Origin: Roseburia rectibacter
GTDB taxonomy: Bacteria; Bacillota; Clostridia; Lachnospirales; Lachnospiraceae
Length of the DNA stretch: 64,000 nt
Assembly (NCBI RefSeq): GCF_014287515.2
Contig: NZ_CP092473.1
Coordinates: 1,205,001 to 1,269,000 of the forward strand
Direction of reading: 5' to 3'
Position 1 is the first letter of the stretch, and every line of letters starts with the position of its first letter. The translations under genes and the position numbers were made by a program. Shown in pieces: positions 17,101-26,772 of the stretch. The notes under the pieces are model-generated. The model made no database searches. It was not told where the DNA came from and saw only the letters and a list, made by a program, of their open reading frames with translations.

Positions 17101-20100
17101 AAATATCGCAATTTCTATTGCAATACTTGCAGGCTCTCTATTTTTATTATCACAGGCAGATCCGGAAAATTTATTGACAGCAGCAAAAGCGATTCTGGTT
17201 CTTGCTGGAACATTAGCAGTTCTTACGGCAGCTATGGCACTTATTGATAATAAGCTTGGAGTTGGAACAGGAACTAATAGTGGAGCTACAAGTATGTTAA
17301 TGATGGCTGCGTCATTAATGATTCTTGTGGAAGTCCTGAAAGGGGTAGACGAAATTAAATCCGACCACATTTTAAAGGATTTGGGAATAATTGCGGCACT
17401 GGCTGGTGGATTAGCAATAACCGCAGGTTTACTGGGAAGATTTGCTCCTCAGTTATCCAAAGGTTCGTTAACTCTTATTGGTATCGCAGTATCGTTGAAA
17501 ATCATGGTAGGTGTGTTAAATGATTTAAACGATCTGAAAATGGATAATATCAATCAAACGATAAAGATTATGATCGGGGCGTTAGCCGGATTGGCAATAT
17601 TAAGTATCGCCTGCAAAAATATTAAGTTTGGTTCTGCGGTGTCAATATTGGCGATTGTTATAGCCTTAAAGTTATTCATAGGTGTGTTTGATGATATTGC
17701 AAATCTTGATTTTGCAAAAGTAGAAGATAATCTCAAAACAATAGCAGTAATATTCGGAATCTTTGCAGGGGTTATGGTCGCAAGTAAATTTGCTGGTAAA
17801 AATGCCGCACAGGCAGGAGTTGGAATCCTTGCAATGTCAGCAGCACTGATATTAGTTGTTGGTTCGATGAAAATGCTTGCGAATATGAATGCTGGGGATA
17901 TTAAGAAATCATTGAACGCAGTATCACAGATAATGTTAGTATTTTCTGCGGTTATACTTGCAAGTAAATTTGCAGGGAAAAATGCAGCGCAGGCAGGAGC
18001 AATGCTTTTAATGATGTCTGGAGCATTACTTATTCTGACTGGTGTAATTGTTGTTTTGAGTCATGTTAAACCAGAGGGAATGAAACAGGCTCTTGGAGCG
18101 ATTGCAATTTTGGAGACGCTTTTTGCTGGCTTAATAGCAGTGACAGTGTTGGCGAAAGATTGTAAAAGTACAATAATGATGATCGCTATTACAATCGGTA
18201 TATTAGCAGTAGCTCTTGCAGGTTTATCGTTTATAAAACCTGAAAATCTGGTGGCTGCTACAGTTGCAATATCGGTTGTTATGGGAATGTTTGTTGTAGT
18301 TATTGCTTCTACTCATTTTGTGAAAAAAGCGACAAGTACATTATTGATCATTACCGGGGCAATTACCATATTAGGCGGTATGATTGCATTATTAGCGCAG
18401 TTACCGGTCGATTCAGTACTTGGTTCAGCTGTTGGGTTGTCTCTTTTATTGCTGTCTTTATCATCAGCTATGATCATCATAAGCAAATGCGGTACAGTGT
18501 CGCCTAAAGCATATGTTACGTTGGGAGTAATGACATTAGTTACTGCTGGGTTAGCAGTGATTATCGGAGTGCTTGCAAAAATGAATGTCGGTCCGACATT
18601 AGAGATTGCAGCTTCATTATCAATTATGTTATTAGCATTATCAGCTGCTTGTCTGATTTTAAGTAAAGTTGGTGTTACAGGGACCGGAGCATTTGTAGGC
18701 ATTGAAGCACTTGTAGCATTGATCGCAGCAGTTGGCAGTTTGATGATAGCTATAGGTGCCTTAGATGAGTATTTCCCTGGAATGGAGAAATTTCTTAATA
18801 AAGGAATAGATATCCTGGAGAAAATCGGCTATGGACTGGGATCTTTCTTTGGTAACATTGTTAATGGGTTTGCTGTAGGTGCTACATCAGGATTACCAGA
18901 GATAGGGGAGAATCTTGCTGGGTTCATGGAAAAAGCTCAACCGTTCTTTGATGGATTATCCAATGCAGACACGTCAGCCATGACCGGTGTAAAAGCACTT
19001 GCAGATACTATCTTGATTCTGACAGCAAACGAATTGTTATCTGGTATTACATCATTCCTTGGGTTTGGAACAAATTCCATGGATATGTTTGGTATACAAC
19101 TTGAATCATTTGGAACATCTTTAACGAACTTCTCAAATTCCGTAGAAGGTGTAAAGCCTGAAAATGTGAATAAAGCCGCAGAAGCCGGAAAAGCATTAGC
19201 AGACATGGCGAACGCAATACCAAATACTGGAGGTGCTATAGCTAAAGTTATAGGCGACAATACAACTGATGTTTTTGGTATACAACTTGAAGCATTTGGA
19301 ACATCTTTAACGAACTTCTCAAATTCCGTAGAAGGTGTAAAGCCTGAAAATGTGAATAAAGCCGCAGAAGCCGGAAAAGCATTAGCAGACATGGCGAACG
19401 CAATACCAAATACTGGAGGTGCTATAGCTAAAGTTATAGGCGACAATACAACTGATGTTTTTGGTATACAACTTGAAGCATTTGGAACATCTTTAACGAA
19501 CTTCTCAAATTCCGTAGAAGGTGTAAATCCTGAAAATGTGAATAAAGCTGTTGTTGCAGGAAAAGCGGTTGCAAATATGGCAAATGCAATACCAAATACT
19601 GGAGGCGCTATAGCTAAAGTTATAGGCGACAATACAACTGATGTTTTTGGTACACAACTTGAATCATTTGGAACATCTTTAACGAACTTCTCAAATTCCG
19701 TAGAAGGTGTAAATCCTGAAAATATCAACAAAGCTGTCGTTACAGGAAAAGCGTTATCTGACTTAGCCAATAGCTTACCGGAGACAGAAGGTTTCTTTAG
19801 TAAAATAGCAGATTTTGCCACATTTGGAGATGATTTGTCATGGTTTGGATCATGTTTAGCAAGCTATTCTATTTCCATATCCGAAATTAATACTGATAAG
19901 ATCCTGGAGATCAATAAGGCAATAAGGTCATTGATTATCCTGTCCAATGATATTTCAGCTGATGGATGCAAGGGTCTGACTACATTTGGAAAGTCATTAT
20001 CAAAAATCGCTAAAAATGGATTAACCAGTTTTGTAACAGCTTTTAGTGATGCAAAAGATCAGATTATTAATACAGGAAGTCAAATGATTACCGATTTCAT

Positions 20101-20815
20101 AATTGGGGTGGAAGTAAAGCATCCGGATTCGAATGCCGAATTTAGAATGGTCGCACAGTCAGCGGTGGATACAATCAGAACATTCTATGCTAGTTTCAGT
20201 CTTGCTGGAGCATACTTAGTTGATGGATTTGTCAACGGAATCAGCGCCAATACATACAAGGTGGCTGCTCAAGCTAGACTTATGGCTTCGGCAGCAGTTG
20301 TGTCAGCAAGGAGAGAGTTGGATATTAACTCACCATCAAAAGTATTTTATGGAATTGGCGATTTTGCAGGTAAAGGTTTTATAAATGCACTTGCTGATTA
20401 TACGGATAAAGCAGAATATGCAGGACAAAATGTTGCTAAAGCTGCTGTTAACGGTTCGCAGAATGCAATTGGAAAAATTGTAGATGTATTAAACAGTGGA
20501 ATAGATGCTGAACCAACAATTCGACCTGTTGTAGATTTATCGGATGTGACAAAAAGTGTTTCAGATTTGAATGCCTTATTCAGTTATGAACAGGCTATGT
20601 CATTAGGAAGTCAGATAGAAGTAACACGTAAGGCGAAATTTCAAAATGAAGATATGGGCGATGTTGTATCTGCGATTGATAAGCTCGATGCATCATTAAG
20701 CAGATTCAGAGGAGATACTTATAATCTGAATGGTATTACGTATGATGATGGAAGCGTAGTTGCAGAAGCAATCAAGACTCTTGTTAGGGCTACAATAGTG
20801 GAAGGGAGAATATAA
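14171..20815 (+). CDS. Tape measure protein
   Basis: 2214 residues, TTG start at 14171 overlapping the previous stop (TTGA), with AAGGAGG 9 bases upstream. The N-terminal part (TTIDERVVEMRFDNQKF, ISGSTSQQASTAMYQLSQA, MDWNSVVNAGMGG) is the typical tail tape measure domain. The middle (about residues 920-1560) has many hydrophobic segments, consistent with membrane insertion during DNA entry. Residues about 1640-1865 hold four copies of a 62-residue repeat. The C-terminal part (ADYTDKAEYAGQNVAKAAV, RPVVDLSDV) is also typical. The length sets the tail length; at about 1.5 angstrom per residue it predicts a tail of roughly 330 nm, which is long. Confidence 0.93.
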   Translation: MSTTIDERVVEMRFDNQKFEQNVKTSMSTIEKLKKSLNLEGAAKGLENINSEAQKCNLTPMSNAIESVKIHFSGLEVMAITALQNITNSAIQAGERMVSAFTIDPIKSGFEEYETQINAVQTILANTSSKGTTLDQVNSALDELNHYADMTIYNFTEMTRNIGTFTAAGVDLDTSVAAIKGIANLAAVSGSTSQQASTAMYQLSQALAAGTVKLMDWNSVVNAGMGGQVFQDALKETARVHGVAIDQMIKDEGSFRETLQKGWLTSDVLTETLSKFTGDLNEDQLRTMGYADEQIKSILEMGKTANDAATKVKTFTQLFDTLKEAAQSGWTQSWETIVGDFEEAKERLTGLSDRFSELINNSSDKRNSILSRSFGSGFDTLSEKLSKAGIETEVFQNKVKELAKNHNVDLDMMIEQTGSFEKALSTAFSHGLLKRDILKGAIKSLVGNLTDATKSTASMASQMEKYGEVVDAVINGKFGTGEARIKALTEAGYDYATVQNLVNEKLGSSVRHMSSLTNEQLKNADGLANLSDEQLKNAGYTEEQITALRDLQKEANKAGSSINDLIDNIDRPTGAELVWGSVSNVIDSVVSSLSAMKKAWNDVFYKGMSDDDIIEKKSQRLYNLLKAVNSFTEKLKVSDDTADKLTRTFKGLFAILDIGTTIVGGGFKLAFKGASIVLNAFDLDILDVTATIGDLLTEFHDFLLDNKLVNNAIKECGTAFKKGCTEIQKWVQQFTELPVVKENLEEVKNVLSKMDFSIAERGINKATSALQTGYTELQKWINKFLEIPIVQRNIERFQNAFSETFSDVNTYFKNGLVVIDEFIARVKSLDHISLDNIDDIFKDFRQNVLGYFFNFDGVLGNLKTAFDEFKADVKSQLDEIAGTADSFKAKIFGVVDSIKQYISDHIGGIFTIVMGVGLIKVTKQIGTALENISKPFESFAGMFDSVSSVFKSISGVFDTLSESIKADILIKKTQAIRNIAISIAILAGSLFLLSQADPENLLTAAKAILVLAGTLAVLTAAMALIDNKLGVGTGTNSGATSMLMMAASLMILVEVLKGVDEIKSDHILKDLGIIAALAGGLAITAGLLGRFAPQLSKGSLTLIGIAVSLKIMVGVLNDLNDLKMDNINQTIKIMIGALAGLAILSIACKNIKFGSAVSILAIVIALKLFIGVFDDIANLDFAKVEDNLKTIAVIFGIFAGVMVASKFAGKNAAQAGVGILAMSAALILVVGSMKMLANMNAGDIKKSLNAVSQIMLVFSAVILASKFAGKNAAQAGAMLLMMSGALLILTGVIVVLSHVKPEGMKQALGAIAILETLFAGLIAVTVLAKDCKSTIMMIAITIGILAVALAGLSFIKPENLVAATVAISVVMGMFVVVIASTHFVKKATSTLLIITGAITILGGMIALLAQLPVDSVLGSAVGLSLLLLSLSSAMIIISKCGTVSPKAYVTLGVMTLVTAGLAVIIGVLAKMNVGPTLEIAASLSIMLLALSAACLILSKVGVTGTGAFVGIEALVALIAAVGSLMIAIGALDEYFPGMEKFLNKGIDILEKIGYGLGSFFGNIVNGFAVGATSGLPEIGENLAGFMEKAQPFFDGLSNADTSAMTGVKALADTILILTANELLSGITSFLGFGTNSMDMFGIQLESFGTSLTNFSNSVEGVKPENVNKAAEAGKALADMANAIPNTGGAIAKVIGDNTTDVFGIQLEAFGTSLTNFSNSVEGVKPENVNKAAEAGKALADMANAIPNTGGAIAKVIGDNTTDVFGIQLEAFGTSLTNFSNSVEGVNPENVNKAVVAGKAVANMANAIPNTGGAIAKVIGDNTTDVFGTQLESFGTSLTNFSNSVEGVNPENINKAVVTGKALSDLANSLPETEGFFSKIADFATFGDDLSWFGSCLASYSISISEINTDKILEINKAIRSLIILSNDISADGCKGLTTFGKSLSKIAKNGLTSFVTAFSDAKDQIINTGSQMITDFIIGVEVKHPDSNAEFRMVAQSAVDTIRTFYASFSLAGAYLVDGFVNGISANTYKVAAQARLMASAAVVSARRELDINSPSKVFYGIGDFAGKGFINALADYTDKAEYAGQNVAKAAVNGSQNAIGKIVDVLNSGIDAEPTIRPVVDLSDVTKSVSDLNALFSYEQAMSLGSQIEVTRKAKFQNEDMGDVVSAIDKLDASLSRFRGDTYNLNGITYDDGSVVAEAIKTLVRATIVEGRI
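19089..19760 (+). repeat. Four tandem copies of a 186-bp unit within the tape measure gene
   Basis: The unit begins at GGTATACAACTTGAA at 19091, 19277, 19463 and (GGTACACAACTTGAA) 19649, a period of exactly 186 bases (62 residues). Copies 1 and 2 are almost identical at DNA level; 3 and 4 differ more, and the last is partial. Each unit encodes FGIQLEAFGTSLTNFSNSVE and about 42 further residues. Confidence 0.95.
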
Positions 20816-20818
20816 AAC

Positions 20819-23254
20819 ATGGCAAATAAAAAATGTAAGAACGTGACATGTGGTATCCAATCGGGTACCACTAATGTTTTATATTTTACATGGGTATGGA
20901 ATGGATATATACCAAGTACTCATAAGGACTGGAGTAAAAATAAAACCACTAAAGACTTTAAATACCAGATTCAGTATACAACAGGTGATGGCGTGTGGTT
21001 TTGGGGAGAAAATGGCTCGACAGTTGCAAATAATGTTCGTAATCTTACATATTCAATTCCCTCTAATGCAAAGAAAATACGATTCAGGATTAAACCGGAG
21101 TCGAATACATACAAGAATAATAATGTAGATACAGCATGGTATACATCTGAATATACAGCATGGAAAGAATATAAAGTCGTCGCAGACAAAACACCAGCAA
21201 CACCAAGTACACCAACTTTGAGTGTAAGTGGAAATCTTCTTACAATGGAATTAGATACATACGATGAGAATACGAAGTCAGTGTATTTCTATGTTGTAAA
21301 AAATGATACAAAACGATATGGCGAATATTCAGCAGATGTAGTTAAAAATCATGTGAGTATGACGATTGCAGTAGATGCTGGTGCAGAATACAAAGCAAAG
21401 GCATGTGGAAGCAATCAAAAAAATGATCATATGGGTTCTTTTGAGACTGGAGAGTGGTCTGAGTATTCATCGAATGTGTCTCCATGTCCGAACACACCGA
21501 GCTGGATATCTTATTATGCCAAAACATCAACAGAAGTAAGGCTTGACTGGACACATTCTAAGGGCGCAACAAGTTTTGAAGTGCAGTATACAGAATATCA
21601 AAGGTACTTCGATAGTTCTGGAAATGTTACATCACTTACAGTTAATGAAGAATCTGATTATAGTCATGCCGAGGTCTCTGGTCTTGAAACGGGAACAAAG
21701 TATTTCTTCAGGGTTAGGGCAAAGAATGACGCTGGTTATTCCAGTTGGTCTGAGATTGTATCTGTAATTGTTGGAGAGGTACCAGATGCACCAACAACTT
21801 GGGCAGATGCTTATACAGCAGATGTTACACATTCGCCTGTTTTATATTGGACTCATAATTCCGGCGACAGTTCAAATGAAACAAAAGCGGAGCTGTACAT
21901 TAGTATCAATGGTGTTTATGTCGGTGCATTATACGATACAGAAAAGAAGAAACAGGGGCAAATATGCTCATTTCCTTTGAGTAATCTCAGAATGACATTT
22001 TCATCAGATACAAAAATACAGTTTAAAATACGAACCATGGGAATCCTTCAAACAAAAACAAACGGAAATGAGGCTTGGAGTCCTTGGTCCACAACAAGAA
22101 CAATTCAATTGTACCAAGTGCCAACGTTGACTGCCACAATAAATGGTTTAGATGAAAATAAAAACCTTTTGACATATCCGTTGACATTAGTATATGAATC
22201 GGGTCCAACTACACAGAAACCAATTAGCTGGTATCACGAAATAACTGCTGGAAATACATATGAAACTGTTGATGAAACAGGTCAGGTTAAAACTGTGATG
22301 AAAAACGATATTATTTGGTCTGAGTCATTCAACGCATCTGAACAATCAACAACTTTAAACATTAATCCAGCATTGACATATTTGGAAAATGGGGAAGTAT
22401 ACGTTGTAAAAACTGTAGTTGGAATGAATACTGGATTGTCAGCGTCACATGAGCAATATTTTAAAGTATCAATGTTGGAAACAGCGATTGATATAGAAGC
22501 GGTCATCAGTTATAACACTAAAAATTATACAACATCAATTGAAGTAGCTGTGTATGATAAGATTCAGGATAATGGGTTGGATTCTATAATTGATGAAAAC
22601 GGTGAAGTAGTGTATGCAAATGGTGGGAAATTGTTGGATGATGCATTAGTTTCTATATATAGAAGAGAATTTGATGGATCATTTACTGCAATAGTAAAAA
22701 ATGCTATAAACCGTGAGCATAACACTTTTATTGATCCGCATCCAGCATTAGATTATGCACGATACAGAGTGGTTGCAAATTTAACTGGAAACGGAAGTTT
22801 TGATTTCTATGATGTGCCAGTATATCCAGTACAAGAGAAAGCAATTATTATTCAGTGGTCTGAACAGTGGCAAAACTATGTCGGAACTGAAGATTTGATT
22901 TTAGCAGAACCAAGTTGGAGTGGCTCATTGGTACGGTTACCATATAACATTGATATATCTGACGATTTTTCAAATGATGTTAATTTGCAAAAATACATTG
23001 GTCGAAAAAGACCGGTTAGTTATTATGGAACGCAACAGGAACATACGGCAACATGGTCAGTAGATATACCAAAAGATGATATCGAAACATTATATGCAAT
23101 ACGAAGGCTTGCTAATTATTTTGGAAATTGTTATGTAAGGGAACCATCTGGCACGGGATATTGGGCACAAATAAAGGTTTCATATAGCCAAACACACGCT
23201 GACTTGGTAATACCGATTTCATTTAGTATAACAAGAGTTGAAGGGGGTGCTTAA
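20819..23254 (+). CDS. Distal tail protein with fibronectin type III domains
   Basis: 811 residues from ATG 20819. The N-terminal segment is Trp-rich and repetitive. Fibronectin type III folds are visible at about 120-225 (ADKTPATPSTPTLSV) and 225-320 (PNTPSWISYYAKTSTEVRLDW, then ETGTKYFFRVRAKNDAGYS), and probably one more. The C-terminal 110 residues (RKRPVSYYGTQQEHTATWS, VREPSGTGYWAQIKVSYSQ) resemble distal tail (Dit) proteins of clostridial siphophages. FnIII domains usually help adhere to the cell surface. It follows the tape measure as Dit genes do. Confidence 0.75.
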   Translation: MANKKCKNVTCGIQSGTTNVLYFTWVWNGYIPSTHKDWSKNKTTKDFKYQIQYTTGDGVWFWGENGSTVANNVRNLTYSIPSNAKKIRFRIKPESNTYKNNNVDTAWYTSEYTAWKEYKVVADKTPATPSTPTLSVSGNLLTMELDTYDENTKSVYFYVVKNDTKRYGEYSADVVKNHVSMTIAVDAGAEYKAKACGSNQKNDHMGSFETGEWSEYSSNVSPCPNTPSWISYYAKTSTEVRLDWTHSKGATSFEVQYTEYQRYFDSSGNVTSLTVNEESDYSHAEVSGLETGTKYFFRVRAKNDAGYSSWSEIVSVIVGEVPDAPTTWADAYTADVTHSPVLYWTHNSGDSSNETKAELYISINGVYVGALYDTEKKKQGQICSFPLSNLRMTFSSDTKIQFKIRTMGILQTKTNGNEAWSPWSTTRTIQLYQVPTLTATINGLDENKNLLTYPLTLVYESGPTTQKPISWYHEITAGNTYETVDETGQVKTVMKNDIIWSESFNASEQSTTLNINPALTYLENGEVYVVKTVVGMNTGLSASHEQYFKVSMLETAIDIEAVISYNTKNYTTSIEVAVYDKIQDNGLDSIIDENGEVVYANGGKLLDDALVSIYRREFDGSFTAIVKNAINREHNTFIDPHPALDYARYRVVANLTGNGSFDFYDVPVYPVQEKAIIIQWSEQWQNYVGTEDLILAEPSWSGSLVRLPYNIDISDDFSNDVNLQKYIGRKRPVSYYGTQQEHTATWSVDIPKDDIETLYAIRRLANYFGNCYVREPSGTGYWAQIKVSYSQTHADLVIPISFSITRVEGGA

Positions 23255-23255
23255 A

Positions 23256-24326
23256 ATGCTGGATTGGACTCAGACTATGTCACAATCTTACAGATTTTAT
23301 AAAGTTGACCCTGTAACATGGATGGACGGTCAGGAATTAAATCAGATTTCTGACTGTTCTATTAATTGGGATTCAACAAGTAGTACACTCGGTTCTGCAT
23401 CTATAACAACTTCTGAGATACTTGAAGAATGCTACATACGAACATATATGGTAGCAATTCAAAATGGAGTAAAAGAAACGATTCCAATTGGTACGTTTTT
23501 GTATCAAATGCCATCCAATGATTATGATGGAAAGTGTCAAACAATAAAAATGAATGGTTATACGCCGTTGATGGAGTTAAAAGAAAAATCACCGTCAATC
23601 GGATATACAATAAAAAAAGGTACAAATTATATGACATTGGCAAGTGAATTGACAGCGAAAAATACAAGGGCACCTGTTATCACCGTAGAAACAGCAAGTA
23701 CCCTAAGTTCTAATTTTACAGCTGGCACAGACGATACGTGGCTTACGTATCTGAGGGATTTAATAGCTACAGATCATTACACATATGATGTAGATGCTTT
23801 AGGACACATTCTTTTTTCTCCTGTAATTGCTACAGAGAAAATGCAACCAGTAATGACATTTAATGATGATGAAAGATCCATCTTATTACCAGATGTTACA
23901 GTTGAAAGAGATATGTATGACATTCCAAACGTGGTTGAGGTTGTGTATTCGGAAGGTGTCAAAAAACCAATAAGTGCAATTGTTAAAAATACAGATGATA
24001 ATAGTCCGGTATCAATTAGTAAAAGAGGCAGAGAAATTATTCATCGTGTTGTAAATCCGTCGTTGAGCGGTATACCAAATGAGGAATATGTGAAAGAGTA
24101 TGCAAGAAATTTGCTCGCAACTTTATCAAAATTAGAATACAAAGTAACTTATACGCATGGTTACTGTCCAGTAAGAGTTGGCGATTGTGTGTTATTGAAC
24201 TATGAAAGAGCAGGTTTAAAAAACATAAAAGCCAAAGTTATCAGTCAGTCTATTAATTGCGGAATCGGATGCACAGTAGAAGAAACAGCAGTATTTGTTA
24301 ATAATTTATGGGAAGGCGGTTTGTAA
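23256..24326 (+). CDS. Tail-associated baseplate hub protein
   Basis: 356 residues from ATG 23256, 8 bases after AAGGGGG. The pattern (SYRFYKVDPVTWMDGQEL, TIPIGTFLYQMPSNDY, then a long mixed region and VKEYARNLLATLSKLEYKV, CPVRVGDCVLLNYERAGL) is that of Tal/gp27-like hub proteins that link the tube to the receptor-binding apparatus. Only the structural part is present; no C-terminal lytic enzyme domain. It ends 1 base before the next gene's start. Confidence 0.7.
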   Translation: MLDWTQTMSQSYRFYKVDPVTWMDGQELNQISDCSINWDSTSSTLGSASITTSEILEECYIRTYMVAIQNGVKETIPIGTFLYQMPSNDYDGKCQTIKMNGYTPLMELKEKSPSIGYTIKKGTNYMTLASELTAKNTRAPVITVETASTLSSNFTAGTDDTWLTYLRDLIATDHYTYDVDALGHILFSPVIATEKMQPVMTFNDDERSILLPDVTVERDMYDIPNVVEVVYSEGVKKPISAIVKNTDDNSPVSISKRGREIIHRVVNPSLSGIPNEEYVKEYARNLLATLSKLEYKVTYTHGYCPVRVGDCVLLNYERAGLKNIKAKVISQSINCGIGCTVEETAVFVNNLWEGGL

Positions 24327-24327
24327 C

Positions 24328-26370
24328 ATGGAATTGTCAACACATTTGTTAAAATCATTTGCGAAAGTTGTAAATCAACCTTCAAAAGAGACTTCTAAAA
24401 CATCAACTATATATGGCGATTTAAAAAACGATAAGAATGATTTTTACGTTAAGATCGATGGGTCAGAGGAATATATCCCTACATATACTGTTGTTAATGG
24501 ACAAACTGGAGATAGAGTAGTTTGTGAAATACGAAATCATTCAGTATTAGTTACTGGAAATTTATCGTCGCCATCTGCAACGGGTGATGACGTGAAACAA
24601 GTATCAGATAAAGTTGATTTTCTTGAAGCAAATAGAATTACAACAGATTATCTCGAAGCTCATTATGCAGAAATTGATTTTGCAAACATAAATGTTGCTA
24701 ATATTAAACAAGGATTTATGGAATCGCTTTTAGTATCACAGGGAATAATAGCAAATCGTGTTGTTGGTTCAGAGGTGATAGCAACAAACGTTTTAACCGG
24801 AGTGAATATCTATGCTGACGATATTGTAGCTGGAACTCTATCAGTAGACAGGCTTGTTTTTCGAGGAAGCGAACAGAGCGTAATTTATCAGTTGAATAAC
24901 ATAAGTGGCGCACTTCAGGCAGAGAACGTTGATACAATTAATGGTGAAGTGATTACACCAAGGACAATTGCAGCTGATCGCATTATAGCAAAAAGTATTA
25001 CAGCAACTGAAATTAATGTGCAAAACTTAGTTGCTACAGGATTGATAGAAGCAAATAGACTGACTTCTAAAAATATTGTAGTAGACGATCTGTTTGCCAC
25101 GGATATTACAGCAGCCGGAAGCATTAAGAGTAGTAATTACGTCTACACAAGCGGTATTTATAGTACAGCAGGTGTAAAGATGAGCATGGCAACTGGTCAG
25201 ATAATCAGTAGACAATTTGCAATCGATGTATCCGGGAACACTTATTTTGCTGGACAATTATCAGCGCCAACAGGAAATATTGGCGGTTTCACAATCGGAA
25301 CAAATTCTTTATATTCTGGACCTGATAACCTTGGGAGTAATAAAAAAGGTGTTTATATAGGCACAGATGGAATAAGTTCAATTGGGGATAATGGCGGAAA
25401 ATATGTGCAGATAAGAAATGGAAAAATTATAGGTCATAACAGCGGCAGTATGCCTGGCACGTCTGAGGCTGTAATAGATTTGACAACGGCAAGTAGTGCA
25501 GGCAATAGAGCTTTTGGTTTGGGTGCTCAAGCTGGATTGTTATCAGTGTACATGATTGATGAGACAGCTGTCAACTTGCCGTCCGCCAAAGGCATTATTA
25601 TATCTTATGATGGTATATATACTGGCAAATATCAAAGTGGAACGTGTGTGCAAAACAAGACATTACTTTCAGTTGATGGCGATGTTGGATGCCCATTGAA
25701 TTTATCAAATGCTTTATGGCTTCGTACATATAATACAGCAGGCACATTAACCAGATTGATTGGTATGAACAGTAAAGACAATGTTCATATGGGTGACTAT
25801 AATGGAGACAATATATCACCAGTGTATATCCATGCAAGAGGTAAACAATACAATTTCACAGATGAAGCTTTTTGCCCAAATGTTACAAATGATGTCACAT
25901 TAGGAGGTGCAAGCAAGCTATGGAAAACTGTTTACGCAAAGACTGGAACAATTAATACCTCTGATCGGACAAAGAAGCATGATATAAAAGATTTGACAGA
26001 GGTATATGAAAAGCTGTTTCTTAAGTTGCAACCAAAGTCATTTATATTTAACGACGGCGACCGTGTACATATTGGTGCTATCTCACAGGATGTTGAAGAT
26101 GCTATGCATGAGCTTGGAATGTCGGCGGAGGATTTTGCAGGATTCTGTAAGGATATTCAGTATGATTATCGGGAATATAATGACGACGGAACACCTGTAG
26201 AAGAGAGCAGATACATTATAACAGATGCCGACGGTAATCCGGTATATGATTATGCCCTGCGGTATCAGGACTTTATCTTTTTAACAATCCATATGGTGCA
26301 GAAGCTATTTATCAAAATAGAAAAAATAGAAAATGAAATGGATGCAATGAAAATGAAAATTGCTTTATAG
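24328..26370 (+). CDS. Tail fibre with C-terminal S74 self-cleaving chaperone domain
   Basis: 680 residues from ATG 24328. The N-terminal part includes an OB-like segment (FYVKIDGSEEYIPTYTVV) and long stretches of I/V/A-rich repeats (YLEAHYAEIDFANINVANI; TNVLTGVNIYADDIVAGTL), typical of trimeric beta-helical fibres. The C-terminal 140 residues are an intramolecular chaperone of family S74: Ser545 (NTSDRTKK) and Lys550 match the Ser-Lys dyad that removes the domain after trimerisation. A long closing helix (IHMVQKLFIKIEKIENEMDA) fits the trimer coiled coil. The domain is nearly identical to that of the second fibre at 26773. Confidence 0.85.
   Translation: MELSTHLLKSFAKVVNQPSKETSKTSTIYGDLKNDKNDFYVKIDGSEEYIPTYTVVNGQTGDRVVCEIRNHSVLVTGNLSSPSATGDDVKQVSDKVDFLEANRITTDYLEAHYAEIDFANINVANIKQGFMESLLVSQGIIANRVVGSEVIATNVLTGVNIYADDIVAGTLSVDRLVFRGSEQSVIYQLNNISGALQAENVDTINGEVITPRTIAADRIIAKSITATEINVQNLVATGLIEANRLTSKNIVVDDLFATDITAAGSIKSSNYVYTSGIYSTAGVKMSMATGQIISRQFAIDVSGNTYFAGQLSAPTGNIGGFTIGTNSLYSGPDNLGSNKKGVYIGTDGISSIGDNGGKYVQIRNGKIIGHNSGSMPGTSEAVIDLTTASSAGNRAFGLGAQAGLLSVYMIDETAVNLPSAKGIIISYDGIYTGKYQSGTCVQNKTLLSVDGDVGCPLNLSNALWLRTYNTAGTLTRLIGMNSKDNVHMGDYNGDNISPVYIHARGKQYNFTDEAFCPNVTNDVTLGGASKLWKTVYAKTGTINTSDRTKKHDIKDLTEVYEKLFLKLQPKSFIFNDGDRVHIGAISQDVEDAMHELGMSAEDFAGFCKDIQYDYREYNDDGTPVEESRYIITDADGNPVYDYALRYQDFIFLTIHMVQKLFIKIEKIENEMDAMKMKIAL
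25951..26012 (+). repeat. 62-bp direct repeat, copy 1 (S74 chaperone domain)
   Basis: Bases 25951-26012 are identical to 28408-28469. They encode the catalytic start of the S74 domain in both fibre genes, and similarity continues on both sides at protein level. Confidence 0.9.
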
Positions 26371-26388
26371 AAAGGACTGTAGGTTCAT

Positions 26389-26766
26389 ATGAAAAAATTA
26401 GAGATTAAAACTGGAAAACTTTATGATATGTATGTCGGTTTTCTATCGAATAATATTGTAAAACTGGAATTTTCAAGAAGAGGTGCTTTGGCTATATGCC
26501 GTAATCTTAAAAAGATTGAAACAGAGTTGTCCGAATATATTTCAGCGCGACAGAAATTAATCGAAGAGTATAAAATTGGTGATGAACCGTATATTGACCA
26601 TACGAATCCCCGATATAACAAATTTATGGATGAACTTTATGCGATAAATTCTGTTGATGTTGTTCTGGATATTAATACTATTACAGAAGAAGATCTTCCG
26701 AAGAATATTAGTATCGAACAAGTCTTGTTATTGGATTCAATGCTATGCGAGAACGCAAAGGAGTGA
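26389..26766 (+). CDS. Hypothetical protein between two fibre genes
   Basis: 125 residues from ATG 26389, preceded by AAAGGACTG. The sequence is helical and charged (SRRGALAICRNLKKIETELSE, KLIEEYKIGDEP) with an acidic end, no signal peptide and no membrane segment. I do not recognise a family. It could be a chaperone or adaptor for the fibre encoded downstream, by position only. Confidence 0.6.
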   Translation: MKKLEIKTGKLYDMYVGFLSNNIVKLEFSRRGALAICRNLKKIETELSEYISARQKLIEEYKIGDEPYIDHTNPRYNKFMDELYAINSVDVVLDINTITEEDLPKNISIEQVLLLDSMLCENAKE

Positions 26767-26772
26767 ATGTAA

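Noticed and set aside
18937..19821. 294-codon minus-strand frame
   Set aside because: It is the mirror of the tape measure repeats; low-complexity, no ribosome site, opposite to all phage genes.
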